NCBI GenBank assembly: GCA_029934555.1
Contig: JAOZMA010000167.1
Location: 1 to 5,376, forward strand
DNA from: Acidimicrobiia bacterium
GTDB taxonomy: Bacteria; Actinomycetota; Acidimicrobiia; Spongiisociales; UBA5794
DNA length: 5,376 nt
Direction of reading: 5' to 3'
Positions within the stretch are counted from its first letter, which is position 1. Each line of letters opens with the position of its first letter. The notes beneath the pieces were generated by a model. That model searched no databases and was not told where the DNA came from. It saw only the letters and a program-made list of their open reading frames with translations. Positions 1 through 5,322 of this stretch are shown here, one piece after another. The position numbers and the translations under genes were made by a program.

Positions 1-2
1 AG

Positions 3-617
3 GCGTTGGTTGTCGTGATGTACCTGATGATCGCTTTCCCGGACACCCGTGCATGGGTACAGGGCTTCGACGATCAGATCCTCAGCTGGGCTGTCGACGC
101 AGAAGCGGACCCCTTTGTGAGCATCGCAAAGACAGCATCGTTCATTGGAAGTTCCGTCGTCATGGTCCCGTTCATGATCGTGGTGGCCGCGTATCTGCTC
201 TGGAAGAAGCGGATGGCGACAACGTTGTTCTGGGTCTCCGCTCTTGCCGTCTCGGAGGCGCTCACCTGGATCTCCAAGTTCGCATACGCCAGGCCGCGAC
301 CGCCCATGGCCCTGGTCGAAACCCACGGATACTCGTTCCCCTCAGGTCACGCGGACACGGCGGCGACCGTTGCTGTGGGCATCGTGCTCCTGCTCGCTAT
401 CCGCGGGTCCCGGCATTGGTACTGGTGGGCCGTCGCCGCTGCGTACATCGCCACCATCGCCTGGAGCAGGGTCTACCTGCATGCCCATTGGTTCTCGGAT
501 GTGTTCACAGGGGCGGCCCTCGGCGCTGCCGTGGTGGTCACAGCGTTCTTGGTCGTATCGTCACGTGAGAGTCGCGGTAAGTTGCCGATCGACGACGCGA
601 CGGCCGATCGCCCATGA
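3..617 (+). CDS. PAP2-superfamily membrane phosphatase, probably 5'-truncated by the window edge
   Basis: Integral membrane acid phosphatase of the PAP2 (type 2 phosphatidic acid phosphatase) superfamily; members hydrolyse lipid phosphates or pyrophosphates such as undecaprenyl pyrophosphate or phosphatidic acid at the outer membrane face. All three family signatures are present. Numbering from the TTG at position 6, KX6RP is K91 to R98-P99, PSGH is 112-115, and SRX5HX3D is S154-R155 to H161 and D165, with H115, H161 and D165 catalytic. Hydrophobic segments lie at about 47-66, 72-90, 116-133, 137-152 and 167-185. The frame is open to the window edge and only about eleven hydrophobic residues of the first membrane segment are visible, so the true start is probably upstream; TTG at 6 is just the first possible start inside the window. 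The C-terminus is short and polar. Family assignment is firm; the substrate cannot be read from the sequence. Confidence 0.9.
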   Translation, partial: ALVVVMYLMIAFPDTRAWVQGFDDQILSWAVDAEADPFVSIAKTASFIGSSVVMVPFMIVVAAYLLWKKRMATTLFWVSALAVSEALTWISKFAYARPRPPMALVETHGYSFPSGHADTAATVAVGIVLLLAIRGSRHWYWWAVAAAYIATIAWSRVYLHAHWFSDVFTGAALGAAVVVTAFLVVSSRESRGKLPIDDATADRP

Positions 618-635
618 AGTCGGGGAAGAATCGGT

Positions 636-668
636 CGGCGCCCAGGGGAGACTTCGAGCCTCCGACAC
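636..668 (-). other. tRNA-like acceptor/T-arm fragment, possible old tRNA remnant
   Basis: On the minus strand this stretch has exact tRNA 3' geometry: a 5-base variable region GTGTC, a T stem GGAGG pairing with TCTCC (one wobble), a 7-base loop CTCGAAG close to the TTCRANN consensus, seven acceptor bases, a G discriminator and CCG in place of CCA. It aligns without gaps to the tRNA-Arg 3' end at 5323-5355 with 22 of 33 bases identical, and the T stem differs while still pairing. No proper anticodon arm follows at 669-685 (poor stem, no U33), and no matching 5' acceptor strand is seen. It could be the 3' remnant of a diverged or different tRNA, or chance. Confidence 0.3.
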
Positions 669-764
669 GCCATCGCTCGAATCTCACGAACACATGGAAT
701 CCTGAGGGCGTAACGGTTCCAGGAGGTCTGCGCAGTGTTGCTTGTTGCGGGTTTCGGAGACCGG

Positions 765-784
765 TGGCCCGCGGTCACGGGCCA
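765..784. terminator. Terminator-like hairpin between convergent genes
   Basis: TGGCCCG at 765-771 and CGGGCCA at 778-784 form a perfect 7-bp GC-rich stem with a 6-base loop. It lies between the ends of the PAP2 gene and the convergent deaminase gene, 35 bases past the deaminase stop. No T-tract follows on either strand, so intrinsic termination is only a suggestion. Confidence 0.35.
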
Positions 785-819
785 GCATCGTGTTGTCCGG
801 ATGTCCGGTGGTGCTCGGC

Positions 820-1293
820 CTATTGGCCCTCGTAGTCCTGCACCGTGTCTTCGATGATCTCGAGCTCAACGGCTGCAGACGCCAGGATCTCCGGGGTGTC
901 GCTACCGGCGTGATATCGGTGGCGAGCGACCACGCGGGCAACGCCGGTGCTGGCGATAAGCATGGCGCAGACACGGCACGGTTCCATCGAGCAGTAGATC
1001 GTCGTCCCTTCGAGCGGTAGGCCGTAGCGAGCAGCCTGAACGATGGCGTTCTGCTCTGCGTGGACGGTCCGGACACAGTGCTGGCGCACGGTCCCGTCGT
1101 CATCCATGACCTTCTTCAGGTCGTGGCCAACATCGTCACAGTGGGGCATGCCTGAAGGCGACCCGACATAGCCCGTGCAGATGATTCGCTTGTCCCGAAC
1201 CACGACGCATCCGCTCTTCCCTCGGTCGCACGTGGCACGGGTTGCCACCTGATCGACGAGGTCGAGGAAGTAGTCATCCCAGGTTGGTCTCAT
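820..1293 (-). CDS. Deoxycytidylate (dCMP) deaminase, ComEB-like
   Basis: 157-residue zinc-dependent deaminase converting dCMP to dUMP, the substrate for thymidylate synthase; a cytosolic enzyme of pyrimidine deoxynucleotide supply. The zinc and catalytic motif is H78-A79-E80 with P105-C106-R107-V108-C109: H78, C106 and C109 bind zinc and E80 is the proton shuttle. The segments WDDYF (5-9), ATRATCDR (17-24) and GYVGSPSGMPHCDD (41-54) are typical of dCMP deaminases and separate it from tRNA adenosine and free cytidine deaminases. C22 and C52 sit where some family members hold a second, structural zinc (from memory of the family). Length is normal. The start at 1293 is set by GGAG (1300-1303 on the plus strand), six bases upstream, and by the usual family N-terminus. 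The same frame stays open far upstream through the sulfatase gene, but that part is antisense shadow. It is transcribed divergently from the sulfatase gene; no functional link between them is apparent. Confidence 0.9.
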   Translation of the reverse strand: MRPTWDDYFLDLVDQVATRATCDRGKSGCVVVRDKRIICTGYVGSPSGMPHCDDVGHDLKKVMDDDGTVRQHCVRTVHAEQNAIVQAARYGLPLEGTTIYCSMEPCRVCAMLIASTGVARVVARHRYHAGSDTPEILASAAVELEIIEDTVQDYEGQ

Positions 1294-1384
1294 GTGCTGC
1301 TCCGTGGTTGCGACGGCTGCCAACGATACCGGCTGACCGACGTGGAAAATCCCGGCGACTCCTTCCAATAGCGAGAACTTCGCA

Positions 1385-1503
1385 GCGCCGAGGTTGCCTA
1401 CGCCGGGCAACCGGCGTGGCTCACCGGGGGAACCGATGAAGATGTCGCCCGAGATTCGGGGAACTGTGCCGAATCCGGCTATCTGGAGGGGGACGCGAGG
1501 CGT
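1385..1503 (+). promoter_or_regulatory. Candidate structured 5' leader (riboswitch-like) of the sulfatase gene
   Basis: A compact foldable stretch ending 57 bases before the sulfatase start. GCGCC (1385-1389) can pair with GGCGT (1499-1503) as a closing helix. Inside it, 1398-1406 pairs with 1411-1419 (9 bp, one wobble) under a GCAA tetraloop, but 1392-1398 also pairs perfectly with 1406-1412 (7 bp), and the two exclude each other. Likewise CCCGA/TCGGG (1448-1452/1456-1460) competes with GATTCGG/CCGAATC (1453-1459/1469-1475). The words GGGGGAACC (1426-1434) and CCGAATCCG (1469-1477) resemble conserved parts of ydaO-type c-di-AMP riboswitches, and GGGAA, ACTGTG and TCCGG recall cobalamin aptamers. 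However, the second ydaO core element (GGGGTGAATC) is not recognisable and spacing is short for both classes. No clear promoter is seen upstream, so transcription of this region is assumed. Confidence 0.3.
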
Positions 1504-1560
1504 ATATTTGGAGGCAGTCGGCCGGACGGTCGATGACCGCGCGCTGACAGGGAGTGTTTC

Positions 1561-3543
1561 ATGGCGGACCTGGGCAAGAAGATCAAGTCGGAATTCGACA
1601 AGGTCACCAAGGCGAAGGATGAGAGCAATATGAGCAAAGGTGCCACAGCCGCGACAAGGGCTGCGCAGCGACATGTCTTGAATGATTTGGATTTCTCTGA
1701 CAGGCAGAGTTTCGAAGATGCGACGAAGGGGTTCATCGCTCCGCTCCCCAACAACGGTGTCGTCAAGAACGCCAAGGGCGATGTCATATGGAATCTGCCG
1801 GACTTCGATTTCCTCGCGGGCGATGCCGTAGCACCCGACACGGTGAACCCGAGTCTGTGGCGCGATGCTCAGATCATGTACCGCAACGCGGGTCTGTTCA
1901 AGGTCACAGATGGCATCTACCAGGTCTGCGGGATGGATATCTCGAATGTCACCTTCATCGAGAGCGACACGGGTGTCATTGTCATGGACCCCCTCATGAG
2001 CGAAGAAGTGGCCAAGGCTGCTCTCGATCTCTACTACGAGCATCGGCCGAAGAATCCCGTTGTGGCGGTCATCATCACGCACAGCCATATCGATCACTAC
2101 GGCGGCGTCCTTGGTGTCACCACGACGGCCGACGTCGAATCTGGCAAAGTGGAACTCTATGCCCCGGTCGGGTTCACCGGTGCTGCCCTCAACGAGGCCG
2201 TTGTTGGCGGCAACCGTGAGGCGCGTATGTCCGCCTATCAGTACAGCATGCTTGTCGAACGTGGGCCTACCGGCAACATGACGAGCGGTCTTGGTCTTGA
2301 CACATCGAAGGGGAACACGACGTTCGCGATACCGTCCGTGTTGATCACGAAGACCGGGCAGACCGAGACGATCGATGGTCTCGAGTTCGAGTTCATGCTT
2401 GCGCCCGACACCGAAGCTCCCGCCGAGATGTTCTTCTACATTGCCAAGTACAAAGCGCTTACTGTCGCTGAGGATGCGGCATTCACGATGCACAACGTGT
2501 ATTCGTTGCGTGGCACGACGGTCCGTAGTGCGTACAACTGGGCGAAGTATGTGCGTGAGGCGCGTGAGAAGTGGGGTGGCGTTGCCGAGGTCATGTACGC
2601 GCCGCACCACTGGCCGATCTGGGGTGCCGATCGCATCGATGAGCATCTCAAACGTCATTCTGCCGCGTACAAGTTCATCAACGACCAGGCCGTGCGTAGA
2701 GCCAACCAGGGCTACGACATGATCGAGGCCGGCGAGATGGTCGAACTCCCCGGCGCGCTCGCACAGGATTTCTCGCTCCGCGGTTACTACGGCACGATGA
2801 ACCACAACGTCAAGTCGGCATATGACAAGCACTTCGGGTGGTTCAACGGGAACGCCGCAACGCTCCATCCCCTTCCTCGCGTGCCTGCAGCTGCACGGTA
2901 CGTTCAGTACATGGGCGGAGCCGTCGCGATCATGGAGAAGGCAAGGAGGGATTTCGCCAACGGTGACTATCGCTGGGTGGCTGAGGTGCTGAACCATCTC
3001 GTGTACGCCGACCCCAGCAACACTGAGGCAAAGAACCTGCTCGCCGATACCCACGAACAGCTTGCGTACCAGACCGAAGCCGGCACGTGGCGTGGGCTGT
3101 ATCTCAGTGCGGCTAAGGATCTTCGAGAGGGCGTGAAGGTGCTCCCCGTCGTTGACTTCGCGAGCCCGAGCACCATCGCGGCCATGCCGTTCGGTCTGTA
3201 TCTCGATGGACTCTCTACGCAACTCGATCCGGCAAAGGCGTCCGGCGTTGTGATGGGAATCAACCTCGAGTTCACGGATACGAAGACGAAGTGGTACCTC
3301 GTGCTCGAGTACGGAGTGCTCCAGTATTACGAGAACAGGCACGAGTCCGACGCTGCCGTCTCGCTGTCGATGACGGTTGCGGACTTCGTGGACATCGCCG
3401 AAGGCAAGACGAAGATCGACGACGAGATCAAGAACGGGACGATCACGCTCACGGGGAGTCAGGCGAAGTTCGGCCAGTTCCTGTCAGTCTTCGACTCGTT
3501 CGACGCCTGGTACAACGTCGTCACACCGGTAGAAGCGAAGTAG
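1561..3543 (+). CDS. Alkyl/aryl-sulfatase of the metallo-beta-lactamase fold (SdsA1/BDS1-like)
   Basis: 660-residue zinc enzyme of the class that hydrolyses primary alkyl sulfates such as dodecyl sulfate to alcohol plus sulfate. Three family regions are visible. The N-terminal metallo-beta-lactamase domain (about 85-350) has THSHIDHYGG with H174, H176, D178 and H179, TEAPAEM with E285, VAED with E304, and APHHWPIWG with H349/H350, matching the two-zinc ligand set of SdsA1. The dimerisation region (about 355-520) has the typical RGYYGTMNHNVKSAY (407-421) and GWFNGN (426-431). The C-terminal SCP2-like domain (about 530-655) is thought to recruit hydrophobic substrate. Overall length matches the family. 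AGGGAG at 1549-1554, six bases before ATG, supports this start; M24 at 1630 is a weaker alternative. No signal peptide or membrane segment is present, so it is probably cytoplasmic, unlike secreted Pseudomonas SdsA1. It is a single-gene unit bounded by a divergent gap and a strong hairpin. The exact substrate is unknown. Confidence 0.93.
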   Translation: MADLGKKIKSEFDKVTKAKDESNMSKGATAATRAAQRHVLNDLDFSDRQSFEDATKGFIAPLPNNGVVKNAKGDVIWNLPDFDFLAGDAVAPDTVNPSLWRDAQIMYRNAGLFKVTDGIYQVCGMDISNVTFIESDTGVIVMDPLMSEEVAKAALDLYYEHRPKNPVVAVIITHSHIDHYGGVLGVTTTADVESGKVELYAPVGFTGAALNEAVVGGNREARMSAYQYSMLVERGPTGNMTSGLGLDTSKGNTTFAIPSVLITKTGQTETIDGLEFEFMLAPDTEAPAEMFFYIAKYKALTVAEDAAFTMHNVYSLRGTTVRSAYNWAKYVREAREKWGGVAEVMYAPHHWPIWGADRIDEHLKRHSAAYKFINDQAVRRANQGYDMIEAGEMVELPGALAQDFSLRGYYGTMNHNVKSAYDKHFGWFNGNAATLHPLPRVPAAARYVQYMGGAVAIMEKARRDFANGDYRWVAEVLNHLVYADPSNTEAKNLLADTHEQLAYQTEAGTWRGLYLSAAKDLREGVKVLPVVDFASPSTIAAMPFGLYLDGLSTQLDPAKASGVVMGINLEFTDTKTKWYLVLEYGVLQYYENRHESDAAVSLSMTVADFVDIAEGKTKIDDEIKNGTITLTGSQAKFGQFLSVFDSFDAWYNVVTPVEAK

Positions 3544-3556
3544 CGCAGAGATGGAG

Positions 3557-3593
3557 CGCGTGATACCCGGGCCGCTGGCCCAGGTATCACGCG
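3557..3593. terminator. Strong hairpin after the sulfatase gene
   Basis: Starting 14 bases after the sulfatase stop, 3557-3567 pairs perfectly with 3583-3593 (11 bp, CGCGTGATACC/GGTATCACGCG). After one C-A mismatch, GGGCC/GGCCC (3569-3573/3577-3581) adds five GC pairs around a GCT loop. Position and stability fit a transcription terminator, but no T-run follows, so it could instead protect the mRNA 3' end. Confidence 0.6.
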
Positions 3594-3627
3594 ACTTCCC
3601 ATCGTGAGAGAAGCCCTGGCTGGCAAG

Positions 3628-3646
3628 ATCCTTGCTGTACAAGGAT
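3628..3646. repeat. Perfect inverted repeat next to the displaced tRNA half
   Basis: ATCCTTG (3628-3634) and CAAGGAT (3640-3646) form a perfect 7-bp stem around CTGTA, only six bases downstream (minus strand) of the displaced tRNA 3' end. The matching place beside the tRNA-Arg at the right edge keeps an ATCCTTG word at 5299-5305 but no second arm. It may be the old tRNA terminator carried along, or a binding site at the integration junction. Confidence 0.4.
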
Positions 3647-3652
3647 TTCGGT

Positions 3653-3702
3653 TGGCGCTCTTGGCAAGAATCGGACTTGTGACACCCGGTTTAGGAAACC
3701 GA
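3653..3702 (-). repeat. Displaced 3' half of tRNA-Arg(CCU), attachment-site-like direct repeat
   Basis: Read on the minus strand this is the anticodon arm, variable region, T-arm, acceptor 3' strand and CCA of tRNA-Arg. It matches 5323-5371 at 45 of 49 positions without gaps, with 21 consecutive identical bases (3681-3701 against 5351-5371) across the anticodon arm and variable region. Similarity stops at the 5' edge of the anticodon stem: the sequence beyond shows no D-arm or 5' acceptor strand, and T-stem pair 49-65 is broken (A-C). It therefore cannot be a working tRNA. A 3'-half copy in direct orientation is the standard footprint left when an island integrates at a tRNA 3' end. Confidence 0.8.
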
Positions 3703-3791
3703 TTCAGACGTTGTGCGTGACCGGGGAGAACGCGGAGGAACCCTTGCCAGCATTGGCGTTCAGGTGCTCGTCGTCTCGCGTCCTGACCCAT

Positions 3792-3832
3792 CGTTTCTTG
3801 TTGTCTCGCGCGATGAACGCGCGATAGAAACG
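3792..3832. repeat. Two-part hairpin repeat, left copy
   Basis: Outer arms CGTTTCT (3792-3798) and AGAAACG (3826-3832) pair perfectly. Inside, TCGCGCG (3806-3812) and CGCGCGA (3818-3824) form a second perfect 7-bp stem around ATGAA, with seven unpaired bases on the left side and one on the right. The inner part (3803-3829) matches 5230-5256 at 23 of 27 positions. It lies about 100 bases inside the left end of the candidate island. Function is unknown; open frames across it look like chance. Confidence 0.55.
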
Positions 3833-3881
3833 GATCCATACCCGGCATCGATGACCACACTCCGTGTTCCTCTCCCAGTCC

Positions 3882-3944
3882 GTGAGACTCGGGAGCTAGA
3901 AATGGGATCTGAGTCGCAAGACGATTCAAGTATCCCGAGTCCAC
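3882..3944. other. Nested inverted-repeat structure upstream of the toxin-antitoxin promoter
   Basis: GTG plus GACTCGGGA (3882-3884, 3886-3894) pairs with TCCCGAGTC plus CAC (3933-3941, 3942-3944): 12 base pairs with one bulged A at 3885. Within the 38-base interior, TGAGTCG (3910-3916) and CGATTCA (3922-3928) form a 7-bp stem (one G-T) around CAAGA. No T-run follows. It ends 99 bases before the nucleotidyltransferase start. It could be a small structured RNA, an insulating terminator or a protein-binding site; no family is recognised. Confidence 0.45.
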
Positions 3945-3987
3945 GAAACCTGGGACAGGCCGAACCAGAGCAAGCGTGGGCGAGTAC

Positions 3988-4028
3988 TCGACATATATGA
4001 AACAAGTGTTCTATTTATGATAGATGTC
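3988..4028 (+). promoter_or_regulatory. Putative promoter and operator of the toxin-antitoxin operon
   Basis: An AT-rich patch in otherwise GC-rich DNA just upstream of the nucleotidyltransferase gene. TATGAT (4016-4021) is a five-of-six -10 match but lacks a -35 at normal distance; alternatively TCGACA (3988-3993) is a five-of-six -35 match with TATTTA (4012-4017) 18 bases on. Overlapping inverted repeats are present: GACAT/ATGTC (3990-3994/4024-4028), AACA/TGTT (4001-4004/4007-4010) and TCTAT/ATAGA (4010-4014/4020-4024). Symmetric sites over a promoter fit autoregulation by the winged-helix domain of the downstream gene, which is inference. Confidence 0.4.
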
Positions 4029-4043
4029 AGGTAGTCTGCCGAT

Positions 4044-4667
4044 ATGGACTTCGTACGACCTGTCGAGGCTGTCATCCCTGGTGTGCAAGGCCGTGTGCTT
4101 GCCGTACTGGCGGAGACCACTGCCGAGCTAAACCTGCGGACCATTGCACGCCTGTCTGGCGTGAGCGTCGCACAGGCCTCGCGCGTGCTGCCGGGTTTGG
4201 TCGAGTTGGGGCTCGTTGATCGCAGGGAGACACCTCCCTCGTCACTGTTTCGACTTGTTCCCGAACACATCGCCGCGGGTCCACTGGTCGCTCTCGCGCG
4301 AGGCCGTGACGGTGTAATCGAGGAGATGGGCCGTGTGGCCGCTGTGCTGCCCGTGGTGCCTGTGTCGGTGATCGCTTTTGGTTCCTTTGCTCGGGGAGAG
4401 GCGGACACGGAGAGCGATATCGATGCCGTGTTCATCCGTCCCGTGGGTGTTGACGAGTCCGACGAGGCATGGGCTGACTCGGTCGAGCAGTGGCGATCTC
4501 AGATCCGCCGTGCCAGTGGGAACCCGGTCGAGGTTTTCGAGATCGGATCCGAAGAGATCGGTGCACGACTGCGGAGCGGGCGACCGGTGTGGCGAGACAT
4601 CCATCGCGAGGGAGTGGTCGTCTACGGACGAGCCCTCAGCGAACTCGAGGAGATTCACGATGGCTAG
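4044..4667 (+). CDS. Winged-helix plus MNT nucleotidyltransferase, likely antitoxin and autoregulator
   Basis: 207-residue protein with two parts. Residues 1-75 look like a winged helix-turn-helix (RTIARLSGVSVAQASRVLPGL at about 32-52, then a wing near 58-72), a DNA-binding domain. Residues about 100-200 are a minimal nucleotidyltransferase with FGSFARGEADTESDID: G113-S114 and the metal-binding pair D125 and D127, and a likely third acidic residue E163 in NPVEVFEI. In MNT/HEPN (type VII) toxin-antitoxin systems the MNT partner modifies the HEPN toxin with AMP and so silences it; this role is inferred from the next gene. The frame ends inside the HEPN gene with an ATGGCTAG overlap, so the two are co-translated. 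The start has only a weak AGGT (4029-4032), eleven bases upstream, against a strong site for the second gene. Inverted repeats upstream suggest self-repression. The catalytic set is complete, so the enzyme should be active. Confidence 0.88.
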   Translation: MDFVRPVEAVIPGVQGRVLAVLAETTAELNLRTIARLSGVSVAQASRVLPGLVELGLVDRRETPPSSLFRLVPEHIAAGPLVALARGRDGVIEEMGRVAAVLPVVPVSVIAFGSFARGEADTESDIDAVFIRPVGVDESDEAWADSVEQWRSQIRRASGNPVEVFEIGSEEIGARLRSGRPVWRDIHREGVVVYGRALSELEEIHDG

Positions 4668-5070
4668 ACCAGCACGGACCAGGAACGTGAGCGCTGCTCA
4701 GGCGCGTAGCTATCTAGCCAAGGCAGAGGAGTACTTGGCCGCGTCCGAGAGTGAACTCGACGCGGAACGCGGTATTGCCGCGACGAGCCTCGCTATCCAC
4801 GCTGCCATCAACGCTGCCGATGCAGTCTGTGGTGTTCGTCTCGGCAAGCGGGCATCCGGGCCGGATCACGACCGGGCAGGGCCGCTGCTCAAGGAAGCCG
4901 GCAGAGACGGCGCCGAACTCGACAAGGACCTCCGCCGACTGCTACCGATGAAGACGAAAGCGGAGTATGACCCCGACGACATACCGCTTCCTGCAGCATC
5001 CACCGCCGTCGGACGCGCCCAGAGATGTGTCGCCGTCGCCCGACGCGTTGTGGCAGCCGCAACGAGATAG
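4660..5070 (+). CDS. HEPN-domain protein, likely RNase toxin of the MNT/HEPN pair
   Basis: 136-residue, mostly helical protein. SLAIHAAINAADAVCGVRLG (43-62) followed by R64-x5-H70 (RASGPDH) fits the RX4-6H active site of HEPN ribonucleases, and overall it recalls the actinobacterial SAV_6107-like HEPN group (from memory). The start is clear: GAGGAG (4647-4652) seven bases before ATG, overlapping the upstream stop by eight bases. HEPN toxins paired with MNT genes cleave RNA until AMPylated by the partner. Unlike HepT, whose motif is RX4HXY with the modified tyrosine two residues after His, here H70 is followed by D-R, so the usual acceptor is absent. Y103 in KAEYDPDD, Y18 and Y25 are the only tyrosines. 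The same frame is open upstream to 4378 but that part is antitoxin coding sequence in another frame. AGCAA/TTGCT (5069-5073/5079-5083) at the stop makes only a weak hairpin. Confident as HEPN from context and motif; the toxic activity is inferred. Confidence 0.82.
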   Translation: MARPARTRNVSAAQARSYLAKAEEYLAASESELDAERGIAATSLAIHAAINAADAVCGVRLGKRASGPDHDRAGPLLKEAGRDGAELDKDLRRLLPMKTKAEYDPDDIPLPAASTAVGRAQRCVAVARRVVAAATR

Positions 5071-5219
5071 CAAGGCTGTTGCTTAAGGCTCACTCCCAGG
5101 CGGCGGAAATCGAGATCTCACATCTGTGCGTGCCATGCACAAGAACTCTGCTTCTGGGGGTTCTGGCAGGGGCCCGTGGTGACGCTCTGTGGCGGTTCGA
5201 ACGAGGGCGAACGGTACTC

Positions 5220-5259
5220 GCATGTCCCTGTCGCGCGCGATAAACGGGCGATGGAATGC
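5220..5259. repeat. Two-part hairpin repeat, right copy
   Basis: Positions 5230-5256 match 3803-3829 at 23 of 27 bases, same orientation. The inner stem CGCGCG/CGGGCG (5234-5239/5245-5250) around ATAAA has one mismatch, and an unrelated outer pair GCAT/ATGC (5220-5223/5256-5259) replaces the left copy's outer arms. It lies 63 bases inside the tRNA-Arg end of the candidate island. The rest of the 5071-5322 gap shows no convincing gene. Confidence 0.45.
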
Positions 5260-5322
5260 ATGTAGGCGCTCCAACCGGAAGTCCCTGTGAAGTGCGAAAT
5301 CCTTGGTGCGTAGCGTCTCGAC

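Noticed and set aside
614..835. 73-codon plus-strand frame whose start overlaps the PAP2 stop
   Set aside because: Its translation has no recognisable domain, it crosses the tRNA-like fragment and the hairpin, and it runs into the deaminase gene on the opposite strand.
1392..1418. H-type pseudoknot made from helices 1392-1398/1406-1412 and 1399-1404/1413-1418
   Set aside because: The connecting loops would be zero bases long, which is sterically impossible, so the helices are read as alternatives, with the GCAA hairpin the likelier fold.
1294..3342. Upstream extension of the deaminase frame, giving an 840-codon minus-strand open frame across the sulfatase gene
   Set aside because: It is antisense to a gene with complete family signatures, the deaminase has its own well-spaced ribosome site at its normal family start, and such long antisense frames are common in GC-rich coding DNA.
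3713..4000. 95-codon plus-strand frame, and a minus-strand frame at 3760-4005, in the gap before the toxin-antitoxin operon
   Set aside because: Neither shows a domain or a clear ribosome site, and both run through long inverted repeats, which better explain the sequence.
4378..4659. Longer HEPN protein starting at 4378
   Set aside because: That stretch is nucleotidyltransferase coding sequence in another frame; the ATG at 4660 has a strong ribosome site and gives a normal-length HEPN protein.
5194..5202. GGTTCGAAC, resembling a tRNA T-loop
   Set aside because: The flanking bases do not form a T stem and no acceptor or anticodon arm is found at the required distances.
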